Shown one piece after another: positions 26,275 through 33,511 of a stretch of DNA of 64,000 nucleotides. The DNA comes from Halogeometricum rufum (GTDB lineage Archaea; Halobacteriota; Halobacteria; Halobacteriales; Haloferacaceae). The DNA lies in assembly GCF_900112175.1 (NCBI RefSeq), contig NZ_FOYT01000001.1, positions 1,364,001-1,428,000 of the forward strand, in the 5' to 3' direction. The position numbers and the translations under genes are program-made. Each line of letters begins with the position of its first letter. The stretch's first letter is position 1. The notes under the pieces are model-generated. The model was not told the DNA's origin, searched no databases, and was given only the letters and a program-made list of their open reading frames with translations.

Positions 26275-27464
26275 GTCGATACCTCCCTGACAGCCGCGAT
26301 TAGCTCGGCCTCCGGTGCGTCCGCGTCGAACCTGACGACCGCTCGCTCGGCGTCGCCCGTCCACGCGCCGTCGTCACCGCCGAAGTCGTCGGCGAGGGCC
26401 GACGCCGCGTCCGCCGCGCCGCGTTCGACCGCCGCGACGGCCGCCACGCCCTCGCCGACGACGAGCGTCGTCGGTTCCGGCGCGCGGAAGTCCCGGCAGA
26501 GTCGGGCGACGGTGTCGAGACGTCCCGGGTGCGTCGCCACCTCGTCGGCGGCGCGGACCACGTACACGCCGTCGTAGCGTCCCGTGTGGCCCTCGCGGAG
26601 CGTGCGGTGCGCGGCGGCGGCGTGGTCGCGCCACGCCGCCAGCGCGGGCGTCCGCGCGTCGTGGCCGAGTGCGAGTGCGACGCCGGTTCCGGGTCGCTCC
26701 CGAGCGACGGCGTCCAGCACGTCGGCGTAGCCGCCGAGCGTCGCGAACGGCGCGTCGGGCGTCGCGTACGGCCTGAGCGCGCGTTCGACCGACTCCGCGG
26801 CGCGCGCGGTGGCGTCGTCGTCGCCGGCCACGTCCAGTGCGACCAGCGACGCGAGCGTCCGGTGCGCCGCCGCGTCGAGTTCGGCGGGCAGGTCGAGTTC
26901 CGCGACGGCGGCGGTGGCCGCCTCCCGGTCGCCCGAGAACGACGCGTGCGCGAGCGTCGTGTGCGCGAGCCCGTCGGCCACGTCGGCGACGGGTGCGGCG
27001 ACGCCGGGGCGTCGGTCGACCGCGCCCGTCTCCTCGGCGACGGCGAGCAGGCCGCCGTCCGTCGCGCCCGGGTGGTCGCCGGCGGCGACGACGCCCGCGA
27101 GTGCGAGCACCGGATCCGGTCCCGGTTCGCCCGCCGGCGTCAACGCCTCGGCGACGTCGTACGCGCGGCGACTCGTCGGCCCGTCGGTCGCGCGGAGCGT
27201 CGCGTCCGCGCCCGGGACGTCGCTTCCGACCGCGAGGACGACCCCGTCGTCGTCCGGCGCGCCTCCCGTCGCGGGGAAGGCGCCGGCGCGAACGTGGAAC
27301 GGAACGCCCGCGCGTCGGAGTGCGCGAGCGAGCAGTCCCCCGGCGGCGAGTGCGTCGCCGTCGGCGCGACAGACGACGCGAACGAACGCGGCGTCGGCGA
27401 GCGCGGACGCGACGCTCTCGGCGGGGGCGTCCGGGGTCTGCGTCGGGTCGGGTCGTGCGGACAT
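26271..27464 (-). CDS. RecJ-like/DHH-superfamily phosphoesterase, apparently degenerate
   Basis: A 397-residue protein occupying the archaeal position of the GINS-associated RecJ-type nuclease (GAN), between rps15 and pcc1. Fold-level features remain: VRVVCRADGDALAAGGLLARALRRAG looks like the first DHH-motif strand-loop-helix, VLALAGVVAAGDHPG like a later motif, and a C-terminal DHHA1-like region (VYVVRAADEVATHPGRLDTVARLCRD) follows. The canonical HxDxDG and DHH triplets are not intact: Cys-Arg replaces the first His and no DHH is seen. It may therefore be a non-catalytic Cdc45-like replisome component or a diverged exonuclease. Composition is Ala-rich. It is coupled to pcc1 by a GTGA overlap. 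Confidence 0.82.
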   Translation of the reverse strand: MSARPDPTQTPDAPAESVASALADAAFVRVVCRADGDALAAGGLLARALRRAGVPFHVRAGAFPATGGAPDDDGVVLAVGSDVPGADATLRATDGPTSRRAYDVAEALTPAGEPGPDPVLALAGVVAAGDHPGATDGGLLAVAEETGAVDRRPGVAAPVADVADGLAHTTLAHASFSGDREAATAAVAELDLPAELDAAAHRTLASLVALDVAGDDDATARAAESVERALRPYATPDAPFATLGGYADVLDAVARERPGTGVALALGHDARTPALAAWRDHAAAAHRTLREGHTGRYDGVYVVRAADEVATHPGRLDTVARLCRDFRAPEPTTLVVGEGVAAVAAVERGAADAASALADDFGGDDGAWTGDAERAVVRFDADAPEAELIAAVREVST

Positions 27465-27483
27465 TCGGATTCGAGTCGGCGGC

Positions 27484-27948
27484 TTATTCGAGGAGTTCGA
27501 CGGCGACGTCGTAGCTGTAGGTGAAGTCCTCGTCGAGTTCGTCGCCGCGGTAGTAGTTCACCAGACGGCGAATCTTCGACTCGGTGTTCTGGAGCGCCCG
27601 CTTGTTCTGCTTGTCCTGCGGGTTCTCCTCCATGTGCTCGCGGAGTCGGATGGCGCGCTCCATCAGGTTCCGGAGGTCCTCCGGCAGTTCGGGCGCGGCG
27701 TCGTTCTCCTCGAGGATGGTGGTGACTTTCTTCCCGGTCGCCAGTTTGACGTCCGGGACGGGCGTCCCCTTGACGCCCTCGTCACGGAGCTTCAGACCGA
27801 TCTGACTGGGCTCGTGGCCCTGCTCCGCGAGTTCGACGACGCGGGACTCGATGTCGTCTGCGTCGACGTCGCTCCACTCCGGGGGTTCGTCTGCCACGGG
27901 CCTGTCCGAACCGGACTGGCCGCGGCGGCGGGTGTGCATTCGTGCCAT
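27484..27948 (-). CDS. rps15: 30S ribosomal protein uS15
   Basis: A 154-residue archaeal S15 with the typical N-terminal extension (MARMHTRRRGQSGSDRP, then PEWSDVDADDIESRVVELAEQGHEPSQIGL). The core three-helix part contains ILEENDAAPELPEDLRNLMERAIRLREHME and the rRNA-binding end SKIRRLVNYYRGDEL. The start at 27948 was chosen because the frame upstream (to 28026) is not conserved in style. It is the first gene of a four-gene operon running leftward. Confidence 0.97.
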   Translation of the reverse strand: MARMHTRRRGQSGSDRPVADEPPEWSDVDADDIESRVVELAEQGHEPSQIGLKLRDEGVKGTPVPDVKLATGKKVTTILEENDAAPELPEDLRNLMERAIRLREHMEENPQDKQNKRALQNTESKIRRLVNYYRGDELDEDFTYSYDVAVELLE

Positions 27949-28137
27949 TGGTAGAGATTGGAACGGCACAGACCGCAGAAAGGCGTGACTGGCGACCACG
28001 GTGGTCGCGCACTTCCGCAATCCCAAGCCGCCCGAGGCGGCGAGTCAGATTTGCGGCCGTGCTGTTCCCGTGTGTATCCACCCCCGACCGAGTGAAAAGG
28101 GTTGCGACACTGGCCGTGAGAAAACCGAGTCGAAGGC
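27949..28137. other. Divergent intergenic region between rps15 and tRNA-Ala
   Basis: Holds the promoter of the ribosomal operon on the minus strand and, at its right end, that of the tRNA on the plus strand. I see no protein frame in it. Sequence is GC-rich with short purine tracts and no strong inverted repeat. Confidence 0.5.
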
Positions 28138-28146
28138 CTTAATACC
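28138..28146 (+). promoter_or_regulatory. TATA-like box for tRNA-Ala
   Basis: The motif CTTAATACC begins 38 bases before the mature 5' end of the tRNA, in otherwise GC-rich sequence. This is the usual distance for an archaeal TATA box plus short leader. Since the first genes of the integrated element have no clear promoter of their own, this box may also drive them by read-through. Confidence 0.6.
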
Positions 28147-28175
28147 GACACCGCGGAACGATTGGATGCGTTCGC

Positions 28176-28247
28176 GGGCTCGTAGATCAGTGGTAGATCA
28201 CTCCCTTGGCATGGGAGAGGCCCCGGGTTCAAATCCCGGCGAGTCCA
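28176..28247 (+). tRNA. tRNA-Ala (anticodon GGC)
   Basis: A complete 72-base cloverleaf. The acceptor arms GGGCTCG and CGAGTCC pair over seven positions, including G3-U70, the universal alanine identity pair. The anticodon stem CTCCC/GGGAG encloses loop TTGGCAT with anticodon GGC at 28208-28210. The T arm carries GTTCAAAT. The 3' CCA is not encoded and there is no intron. The last 13 bases are part of the 16-base direct repeat that bounds the integrated element, so this gene is the attachment site. The tRNA stays intact after integration because the element supplies the same 3' end. Confidence 0.97.
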
Positions 28248-28250
28248 CTC
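28235..28250 (+). repeat. attL: left copy of the 16-base direct repeat
   Basis: CCCGGCGAGTCCACTC, covering the 3' T-arm/acceptor side of tRNA-Ala plus three flanking bases. It is identical to 44364-44379; the bases on both sides of the repeat differ between copies. Confidence 0.92.
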
Positions 28251-28256
28251 CGATTC

Positions 28257-28412
28257 TTCCGCCGTACCCAGGGAACACGACCGCACGGTACGTTCTCTGA
28301 GGCGGCTGGATTCGCCATTTCTGGCTTAGAGATTACTCCCTCACAGAAGGGAGTTCAACAGAATTTCAAGTGCGGGCCGCCGCCTGCTTGCGATTTTGTG
28401 AGGGAACGGAGG
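28257..28412 (+). ncRNA. Candidate structured RNA, copy 1 (behind tRNA-Ala)
   Basis: This 156-base block aligns without a single gap to 45194-45349 at about 80% identity (31 differences by eye). The differences are spread evenly over the three codon positions, so it is not protein-coding. Both copies can form the same hairpins: CGTACC/GGTACG (28263-28268 with 28287-28292), GCCA/TGGC (28314-28317 with 28322-28325) and GCGG/CCGC (28372-28375 with 28380-28383). In all three the stems are unchanged while differences fall in the loops. A fourth hairpin (around 28335-28354) forms in both copies with a shifted register. It starts nine bases after the tRNA and is probably co-transcribed with it. Strand is inferred. 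Confidence 0.5.
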
Positions 28413-28420
28413 TGGTCGAC

Positions 28421-28540
28421 GTGACCGTCCACGAGGACGCGAGCTACTGCCTGCGTCCCATCTGTGAGTTCTGCGGCTGTGAATTCGACCGTCCGGAGAA
28501 GCGCTGCGCGGCGCTCGAGGATGGGAGGTGTCAGCCGTGA
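28421..28540 (+). CDS. Cys-rich mini-protein, possible zinc finger
   Basis: A 39-residue frame from a GTG at 28421 (an in-frame GTG at 28412 is an alternative). It carries five cysteines in RPICEFCGCEFDRPEKRCAALEDGRC plus an earlier Cys, in CxxC spacing compatible with metal binding. Such zinc-finger mini-proteins are frequent in haloarchaeal plasmids and viruses. It is the first gene after the structured block and lies at the left end of the element. Too short for the usual gene-finding thresholds. Confidence 0.5.
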   Translation: MTVHEDASYCLRPICEFCGCEFDRPEKRCAALEDGRCQP

Positions 28541-28551
28541 TTCGAAGGCCC

Positions 28552-28641
28552 CCAAAGAGGGTCCGTCACTGTTCCAAGGCAGTGACCCTCTTTGGCGCGC
28601 CGCTCCCGGCCTCGGGAGCTCCCAGACCACCAGAGGTGGTC
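28552..28641 (+). other. Three consecutive strong hairpins between small genes
   Basis: Three inverted repeats follow one another. 28552-28595 has a 10-bp outer stem (CCAAAGAGGG with CCCTCTTTGG), a four-base bulge, a 6-bp inner stem (TCACTG with CAGTGA) and an eight-base loop. 28603-28618 is CTCCCG-GCCT-CGGGAG. 28625-28641 is GACCACC-AGA-GGTGGTC. They fill the gap between the mini-protein stop (28540) and the next start (28646). They look like RNA structure (processing, attenuation or translational control) rather than a coding segment. Confidence 0.7.
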
Positions 28642-28645
28642 CGGC

Positions 28646-28843
28646 GTGTGTGACCACTCGGTTAGACGCATTGAGCGTTACGACGCCGAGATGAGTTCGG
28701 CTAGGGACTCTGTCAACGAGACTTTGGAACATCTCGGTCACCAACAGAGTCGAAACCGCTTCAGGAACTACCGTAGGGTAGCAGTCGGAATCCTCTTGGC
28801 ACGGTTCATCACCTCGAAGGAAACTGGAGGTGCTCAGCGGTGA
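28646..28843 (+). CDS. Small helical hypothetical protein of the element
   Basis: A 65-residue frame starting with GTG (VCDHSVRRIERYDAEMSS) and continuing SARDSVNETLEHLGHQQSRNRFRNYRRVAVGILLARFITSKET. It is basic and mostly helical. The start was chosen just behind the hairpin cluster; an in-frame ATG at 28592 would place the hairpins inside the gene. Its TGA overlaps the GTG of the next gene (28840), so the two are co-translated. Family not recognised. Confidence 0.5.
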   Translation: MCDHSVRRIERYDAEMSSARDSVNETLEHLGHQQSRNRFRNYRRVAVGILLARFITSKETGGAQR

Positions 28844-29583
28844 GCCAGATCGATGTCGATGAACGACTTGCTGAGCTCACCGAGCGCCTTGATGCCCTCG
28901 AAGAGGAAAACGCGGAGCTTCGCGAAGAGCTGCACGAGAAAGACCAGCGCATAGAGCGTATTGAGGAGAACAATCAATGGCTCACGCAGTATGTCGCCGG
29001 TCTCGAAGAGGAAGTATTCGGTGACTGGACTGCTGGAACACTTCTCGCTGAACTGGGAGGTGATTCACTCGGTGACGTCGTTGCCGACCTAGTCGATGAT
29101 GTCGAGGCCGTTCACGATACCGCCACACAAGAGACTCTCGAACGTAAGGTCGGACTGCTCCGGTCTGAGCACGGGGCCATGTTACGGAAGCTCGCCGAAG
29201 AGAGCGGCGTTGACCTCGGAATTACTCACGGGGACATCATCACAAAGGTCCGCGAGGAAGGTATCGATTCGGCTGGCATCGGACATCGGGTCTACAAGAA
29301 GCACCGTCGCGCCGAGATCGTCCTCTCGAACATCGAAGACTGGGGGAAGACACGGACTGTCAACGGCATAACCACGTACCGACTCGAACGGCCAGACGTC
29401 CGTCGGTTCCTCAATTCCCAGCCCGACGTCGACATCACCCTTCAGTCGAAGAACGTCGGTGATGTCTTCGACGCAATTGAGGAACTCGCTGAGGGCTCAC
29501 CTCGATACGTCTCACGGAGAAAGGAAGACGGCACCGACACGCTGTACGTCGGTTGGATCACCAACCGAGGCGAGTCCCAATGA
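28840..29583 (+). CDS. Coiled-coil plus winged-helix-like protein of the element
   Basis: A 247-residue protein starting GTG in a GTGA overlap. Residues 1-60 form a leucine-rich coiled coil (LAELTERLDALEEENAELREELHEKDQRIERIEE). Residues about 80-200 are helical with a winged-helix look (AMLRKLAEESGVDLGITHGDIITKV, HRVYKKHRRAEIVLSNI, TYRLERPDVRRFL). The end is SPRYVSRRKEDGTDTLYVGW. The layout suits a plasmid-type DNA-binding protein for replication, partition or repression. The palindromes directly downstream (29595-29809) are its natural candidate targets. I do not recognise a named family. Confidence 0.7.
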   Translation: MSQIDVDERLAELTERLDALEEENAELREELHEKDQRIERIEENNQWLTQYVAGLEEEVFGDWTAGTLLAELGGDSLGDVVADLVDDVEAVHDTATQETLERKVGLLRSEHGAMLRKLAEESGVDLGITHGDIITKVREEGIDSAGIGHRVYKKHRRAEIVLSNIEDWGKTRTVNGITTYRLERPDVRRFLNSQPDVDITLQSKNVGDVFDAIEELAEGSPRYVSRRKEDGTDTLYVGWITNRGESQ

Positions 29584-29882
29584 CTGTAATGTATATTACG
29601 CCCGTCGTAAGGTCGGCTCAACGGAGTCCAGTAAGCCGCACCGTTCTCGCTCATCCTAAACCACCACCAAACTAAATCTCACCCCTACTGCACCGCAACC
29701 GCACTTGTACTAGCTCCTTTCGTTAGCTGTAAGGCTGCCGACTAACTCGCCGCTAACTCGCTTGTCGCGGCGAGTTAGCTGTTCGACTATCTTACGACGG
29801 GTGTAAGATGAGAACCCTATCCCATTTCGTCGTTATCGAGTTGTATGCTGGTTTTATGTATCTCGAATAGAAGTTCCCCTCA
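29584..29882. promoter_or_regulatory. Repeat-rich intergenic region: candidate origin/operator block
   Basis: Within 299 bases there are three nested symmetries. Two copies of a palindromic site TTAC-N7-GTAA are at 29596-29610 and 29792-29806; they face each other as a 16-base inverted repeat with one mismatch (TTACGCCCGTCGTAAG at 29596-29611). A perfect 12-bp inverted repeat, CTAACTCGCCGC at 29742-29753 with its complement at 29767-29778, follows. Direct repeats CTAACTCGC (29742, 29753) and GTTAGCTGT (29722, 29774) are also present. A TATA-like ttttatgta near 29850-29858 serves the methylase gene. The block fits a plasmid origin with iterons or a repressor operator. Confidence 0.6.
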
Positions 29883-32800
29883 ATGACCACCCTCAAGCAG
29901 ATCACGAAAGATGATATTGCGGGATGGGAGACCCTCAAGGATGTCGCATCTACCTTCGAGAAGCGCGGGCTGAAAGTTCGTGAGACCCTCGGCGAGGACA
30001 ACGAACTCGTCCTCCAGCTCACCGACCGTGAGTTCATCGTTCTCGTCGAAGCGGGGCCAGGGGAATCAGCCTCAGACTTCAAACCCGACGACCGGCGGCG
30101 CCGAACCAACCTCGTCGCTACCAACGACTACGAGGAGTTCACGTTCCTCACCCGCATTCGAGCGCTCGACGGACAACAACACGGGCGCATCAAACACCAA
30201 AAGCTCTCGTTCACGAAGGAGCAGATGACCAGCAAGGGAGGCGAGAAGAACACCATCCTCCAGAAGCTCAACAGCCTCGAGTACGGATCTGCGGCAGCGA
30301 TCTACGACGACCTCTACGATACCAAGCAGGTCGTCAAAGAGTTCTACCAGCAGTTCGAGACGCTTCGCACCGACCTCGTCCAGGAGGTCGCCGGCATCCC
30401 CGACGACCGCGGTGACGCGAAGCAACGGTACGTGCAGGTGACGCTCGACCGGATGATCTTCCTCTACTTCATCCAAGAGAAGCGCCTGCTCGACCGCGAC
30501 CCGAACTACCTCCACGACCACCACAAACAACGCGTGGATGACGGCGAGGACGTCTACGAAGAATTCTACGAGCCGCTGTTCTTCGACTTCCTCGCCGAGA
30601 ACAAGAAGAGCACCGAGTTCGGCGCACTCCCGTACCTCAACGGTGGGTTGTTCTCGAAGAACCCTATCGAGGAGGAGTTCGAAGACGCTCGCCTCGGTGA
30701 GACGACCAAGCAGACCAACGAGCTGTTCGGAGACATCCTCGACTTCCTCTCGGACTGGAACTGGAACGTGGACGAGCGGCTCGACATCGTCGATCCGAAG
30801 AACCTCTCGCCGGCCATCCTCGGGCACATCTTCGAGCAGACGGTCAACCAGAAGGAGATGGGGGCGTACTACACTCCTGAGGAGATCACCGGGTTCATGT
30901 CCCGCCGGACGATTCACCCGTACCTCCTCGACCAGCTGAACGAGGAAGTCGGTGCCAACTACGAGGAGATTGACGACGTCTTCGGGTTCCCCGCTCCGGA
31001 CGCTGAGAGCGGTGTGGAGGCGCTAGCCGACGGCGGGGCAGTCACGGCACAAGTCCCGACAGAAAACGTCGAGACACGGCATGTGGAGACGTTATACCAC
31101 GACTTCCTGAAGGAGGTTCGCGTCCTCGACCCTGCCGTTGGTAGCGGGGCATTTCTGCTCGCCGCTCAGGAAGTGTTGCTGGACATCTACATGCAGTGCA
31201 TCGAGTTCTTCCAGCAGGTTGAAGACGAGGGGAGAGCGTGGAAACTGGAGGAGCGCACAGTTGAGGAACTGGAACGAATCGAAGAAGGGCGAGGGAATCC
31301 CTCGTTATACGCCAAGCAGTCAATTATACTGAACAATCTTTACGGAGTAGACATCGACGAAGGAGCCGTTGAGATTTGTAAGCTCAGATTGTGGCTGTCG
31401 ATGGTCGCAGACATAGAGGACGAACCGAACGAAGTCGAGCCTCTACCAAACATCGATTTCAACATAAGGGAAGGCAACTCATTGATGGGGTTCACAGACC
31501 TCGTCGAAGTCAACGATGATGGCGACGCTCCACTCTCAAACTGGGGGGGTGGCGTTGGTGAAGGCGTACGTGAGATGTATGATGATGTTATTGATGCTGT
31601 GAAGTCTCATCGGAGTGCGTCCTCATCAACTGAGGCATCAGAGGCCCGAAGACGGGCTGAAGCACTGATTGATGAGCACCAGAAAAAGCTGAACGAAAAG
31701 ATACTGGAAAGGTTCAAGGATGCCAATATCAGTGAGATCAGTGCAGACAACTTGGAGCAATTCAAGCCATTCCACTGGGTTCTTGAATTCGCTGTGGTTT
31801 ACGAGTCTGGTGGGTTTGATATCCTTATAGGTAACCCACCGTGGCGAGCGTTAACCCCCGACAGAAATCGATACTTCACTCAATTCGATCCAGGGTTTCG
31901 AACACTCCCTGCGAGCCAAAAAGAAGACCGTATAGAAGAGCTCTGCGAGGACGAAACAATCGCTGAAGGATGGCAGCAGCACGAGGAAGATATTGACCGT
32001 CTCAGAGCCTATTATGGTGAGAACCCAGACTACCAACTCCAGAGTCCGGAAGTTGGAGGGCAAGGGACAACAGACCTTTCAATGCTCTTTTTAGAAAGAG
32101 CATTCCAGCTGAACTCAAACGAGGGGTACACCACATTCGTACTCCCCGGGAAGCTCTTTACCGGAATGTCTTCTGGAGACATCCGTGAACACCTGCTAAC
32201 CAAGACACGGCTAGACTACATCATTGGATTCGAAAACAAGGGTATCTTTGACATTGACGACAGGTACAAGTTTGGTATTGTCTCATTCAAAAACTCTGGA
32301 ACTACCGAACAACTGCGAGCAAAGTTCCTACAACGAGACCTTTCGGTTCTTGAAGACACGGACAGCTTGCTAAGTATCCCAGCCGAGGTTTTAAGAGATT
32401 ACTCCCCTCGAGCGACCATTTTCCCACAAATTTCGAATGGCCGCGAGTTGTCTGTCATGAATACGATTGTCGATCACGCCCCAATTAGTCAAAAGCTGGA
32501 TGACAAATGGGATATAGACATCTACGGTGAAGAACTCCATCGGACACGCGATTCGGAATACTTTGTGGAGTCTCCTGAAGAAGGCGATTACCCCGTTTAC
32601 GGTGGCGGGAACTTCTGGTTGTTCGCGTACGACAATACGTTCGTAGACGATCTTGCAGACATCGAATATTGGGGTGTTGATGAAACACGAACAGACCACC
32701 CAAGTGCCAAATCCCGTGTCAGAGGCAAGAACGAAAAGCGTCTCAAGAAAGCAATCTTCGAGGCCTTCAATGGGACAGGTTCTCAGATTGGGTTTGTAAA

Positions 32801-33485
32801 TGACCTGCTGGAACGCCACAGGGGAGATGGGCTCAAAGAGGACGATGTCCTACTAGACTGTACTACCCATCGGATCGCTTTCCGAGACGTTTCAAATAAC
32901 ACCAACGAGCGGAGTATGGTCGCTGCAATACTTCCAAAGGGAGCTGTTTGTCACAACAAAGCACCTACCATTCGGCCATACAGCATCGAGCCAAAGAAGG
33001 AGGATTTGTCTAAAGAAAATCTGCACGACATGTATGCCAGGAAATTCACTAACTCTGAACTATTCGCCGCTCTGGGCCTTCTTAATAGTATCCCATTCGA
33101 CTATATTGTTCGGACAAAGCTGGATACCACAATGAGTGTCAATGCTATTGAAGAGTCTCAAGCTCCACGATTGTCTGAAGGGAACGACTGGTTCAATTAC
33201 ATCGCAGAACGGTCGGCTAGACTGAACGCGTATGGTGAGGAGTTCACTGATGCTAGAAAAGAAATGGGGGGTATTGAGCCTGCAACTCAAGAAGAGACTC
33301 GAGACGAGATTCAGGCGGAGGTTGATGCTGCTGCATTCCACGCCTACGGTTTCGAAAGGCGAGATGTAGAGTTCGTTCTTGAGAACTTCCATAGGGTTTC
33401 GAGTCCACGCATCATGACTGAGGAGTACTTCGACATGGTGTTTGAGAAGTTCGACCTGTTAGAGGCGGAAGGGCCCTTCAATTAA
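29883..33485 (+). CDS. Large N6-adenine DNA methylase (Eco57I/PglX/DrmMI-like)
   Basis: A 1,200-residue protein. The N-terminal about 320 residues are helical. GAYYTPEEITGFM (near residue 327) opens the methylase domain. The AdoMet-binding motif I VLDPAVGSGAFLL is near residue 413 and the catalytic motif IV NPPW near 648, the D/N-PP-W of N6-adenine enzymes. The C-terminal half should hold target recognition, with YPVYGGGNFW reminiscent of specificity domains. No clear nuclease motif is seen, so cleavage probably depends on neighbours. Base composition changes from host-like GC-rich to AT-richer after about 31,100-31,300, suggesting exchange of the recognition half. The TATA-like box 25 bases upstream implies a leaderless start. 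Confidence 0.9.
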   Translation: MTTLKQITKDDIAGWETLKDVASTFEKRGLKVRETLGEDNELVLQLTDREFIVLVEAGPGESASDFKPDDRRRRTNLVATNDYEEFTFLTRIRALDGQQHGRIKHQKLSFTKEQMTSKGGEKNTILQKLNSLEYGSAAAIYDDLYDTKQVVKEFYQQFETLRTDLVQEVAGIPDDRGDAKQRYVQVTLDRMIFLYFIQEKRLLDRDPNYLHDHHKQRVDDGEDVYEEFYEPLFFDFLAENKKSTEFGALPYLNGGLFSKNPIEEEFEDARLGETTKQTNELFGDILDFLSDWNWNVDERLDIVDPKNLSPAILGHIFEQTVNQKEMGAYYTPEEITGFMSRRTIHPYLLDQLNEEVGANYEEIDDVFGFPAPDAESGVEALADGGAVTAQVPTENVETRHVETLYHDFLKEVRVLDPAVGSGAFLLAAQEVLLDIYMQCIEFFQQVEDEGRAWKLEERTVEELERIEEGRGNPSLYAKQSIILNNLYGVDIDEGAVEICKLRLWLSMVADIEDEPNEVEPLPNIDFNIREGNSLMGFTDLVEVNDDGDAPLSNWGGGVGEGVREMYDDVIDAVKSHRSASSSTEASEARRRAEALIDEHQKKLNEKILERFKDANISEISADNLEQFKPFHWVLEFAVVYESGGFDILIGNPPWRALTPDRNRYFTQFDPGFRTLPASQKEDRIEELCEDETIAEGWQQHEEDIDRLRAYYGENPDYQLQSPEVGGQGTTDLSMLFLERAFQLNSNEGYTTFVLPGKLFTGMSSGDIREHLLTKTRLDYIIGFENKGIFDIDDRYKFGIVSFKNSGTTEQLRAKFLQRDLSVLEDTDSLLSIPAEVLRDYSPRATIFPQISNGRELSVMNTIVDHAPISQKLDDKWDIDIYGEELHRTRDSEYFVESPEEGDYPVYGGGNFWLFAYDNTFVDDLADIEYWGVDETRTDHPSAKSRVRGKNEKRLKKAIFEAFNGTGSQIGFVNDLLERHRGDGLKEDDVLLDCTTHRIAFRDVSNNTNERSMVAAILPKGAVCHNKAPTIRPYSIEPKKEDLSKENLHDMYARKFTNSELFAALGLLNSIPFDYIVRTKLDTTMSVNAIEESQAPRLSEGNDWFNYIAERSARLNAYGEEFTDARKEMGGIEPATQEETRDEIQAEVDAAAFHAYGFERRDVEFVLENFHRVSSPRIMTEEYFDMVFEKFDLLEAEGPFN

Positions 33486-33511
33486 CACCGGAATCATCCT
33501 GTCCACAAGCA

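Noticed and set aside
28537-28653. 38-codon frame (GTG start in GTGA overlap) after the Cys-rich mini-protein
   Set aside because: The segment is dominated by three hairpins and gives a Pro/Arg-rich peptide without protein character; RNA structure explains it better.
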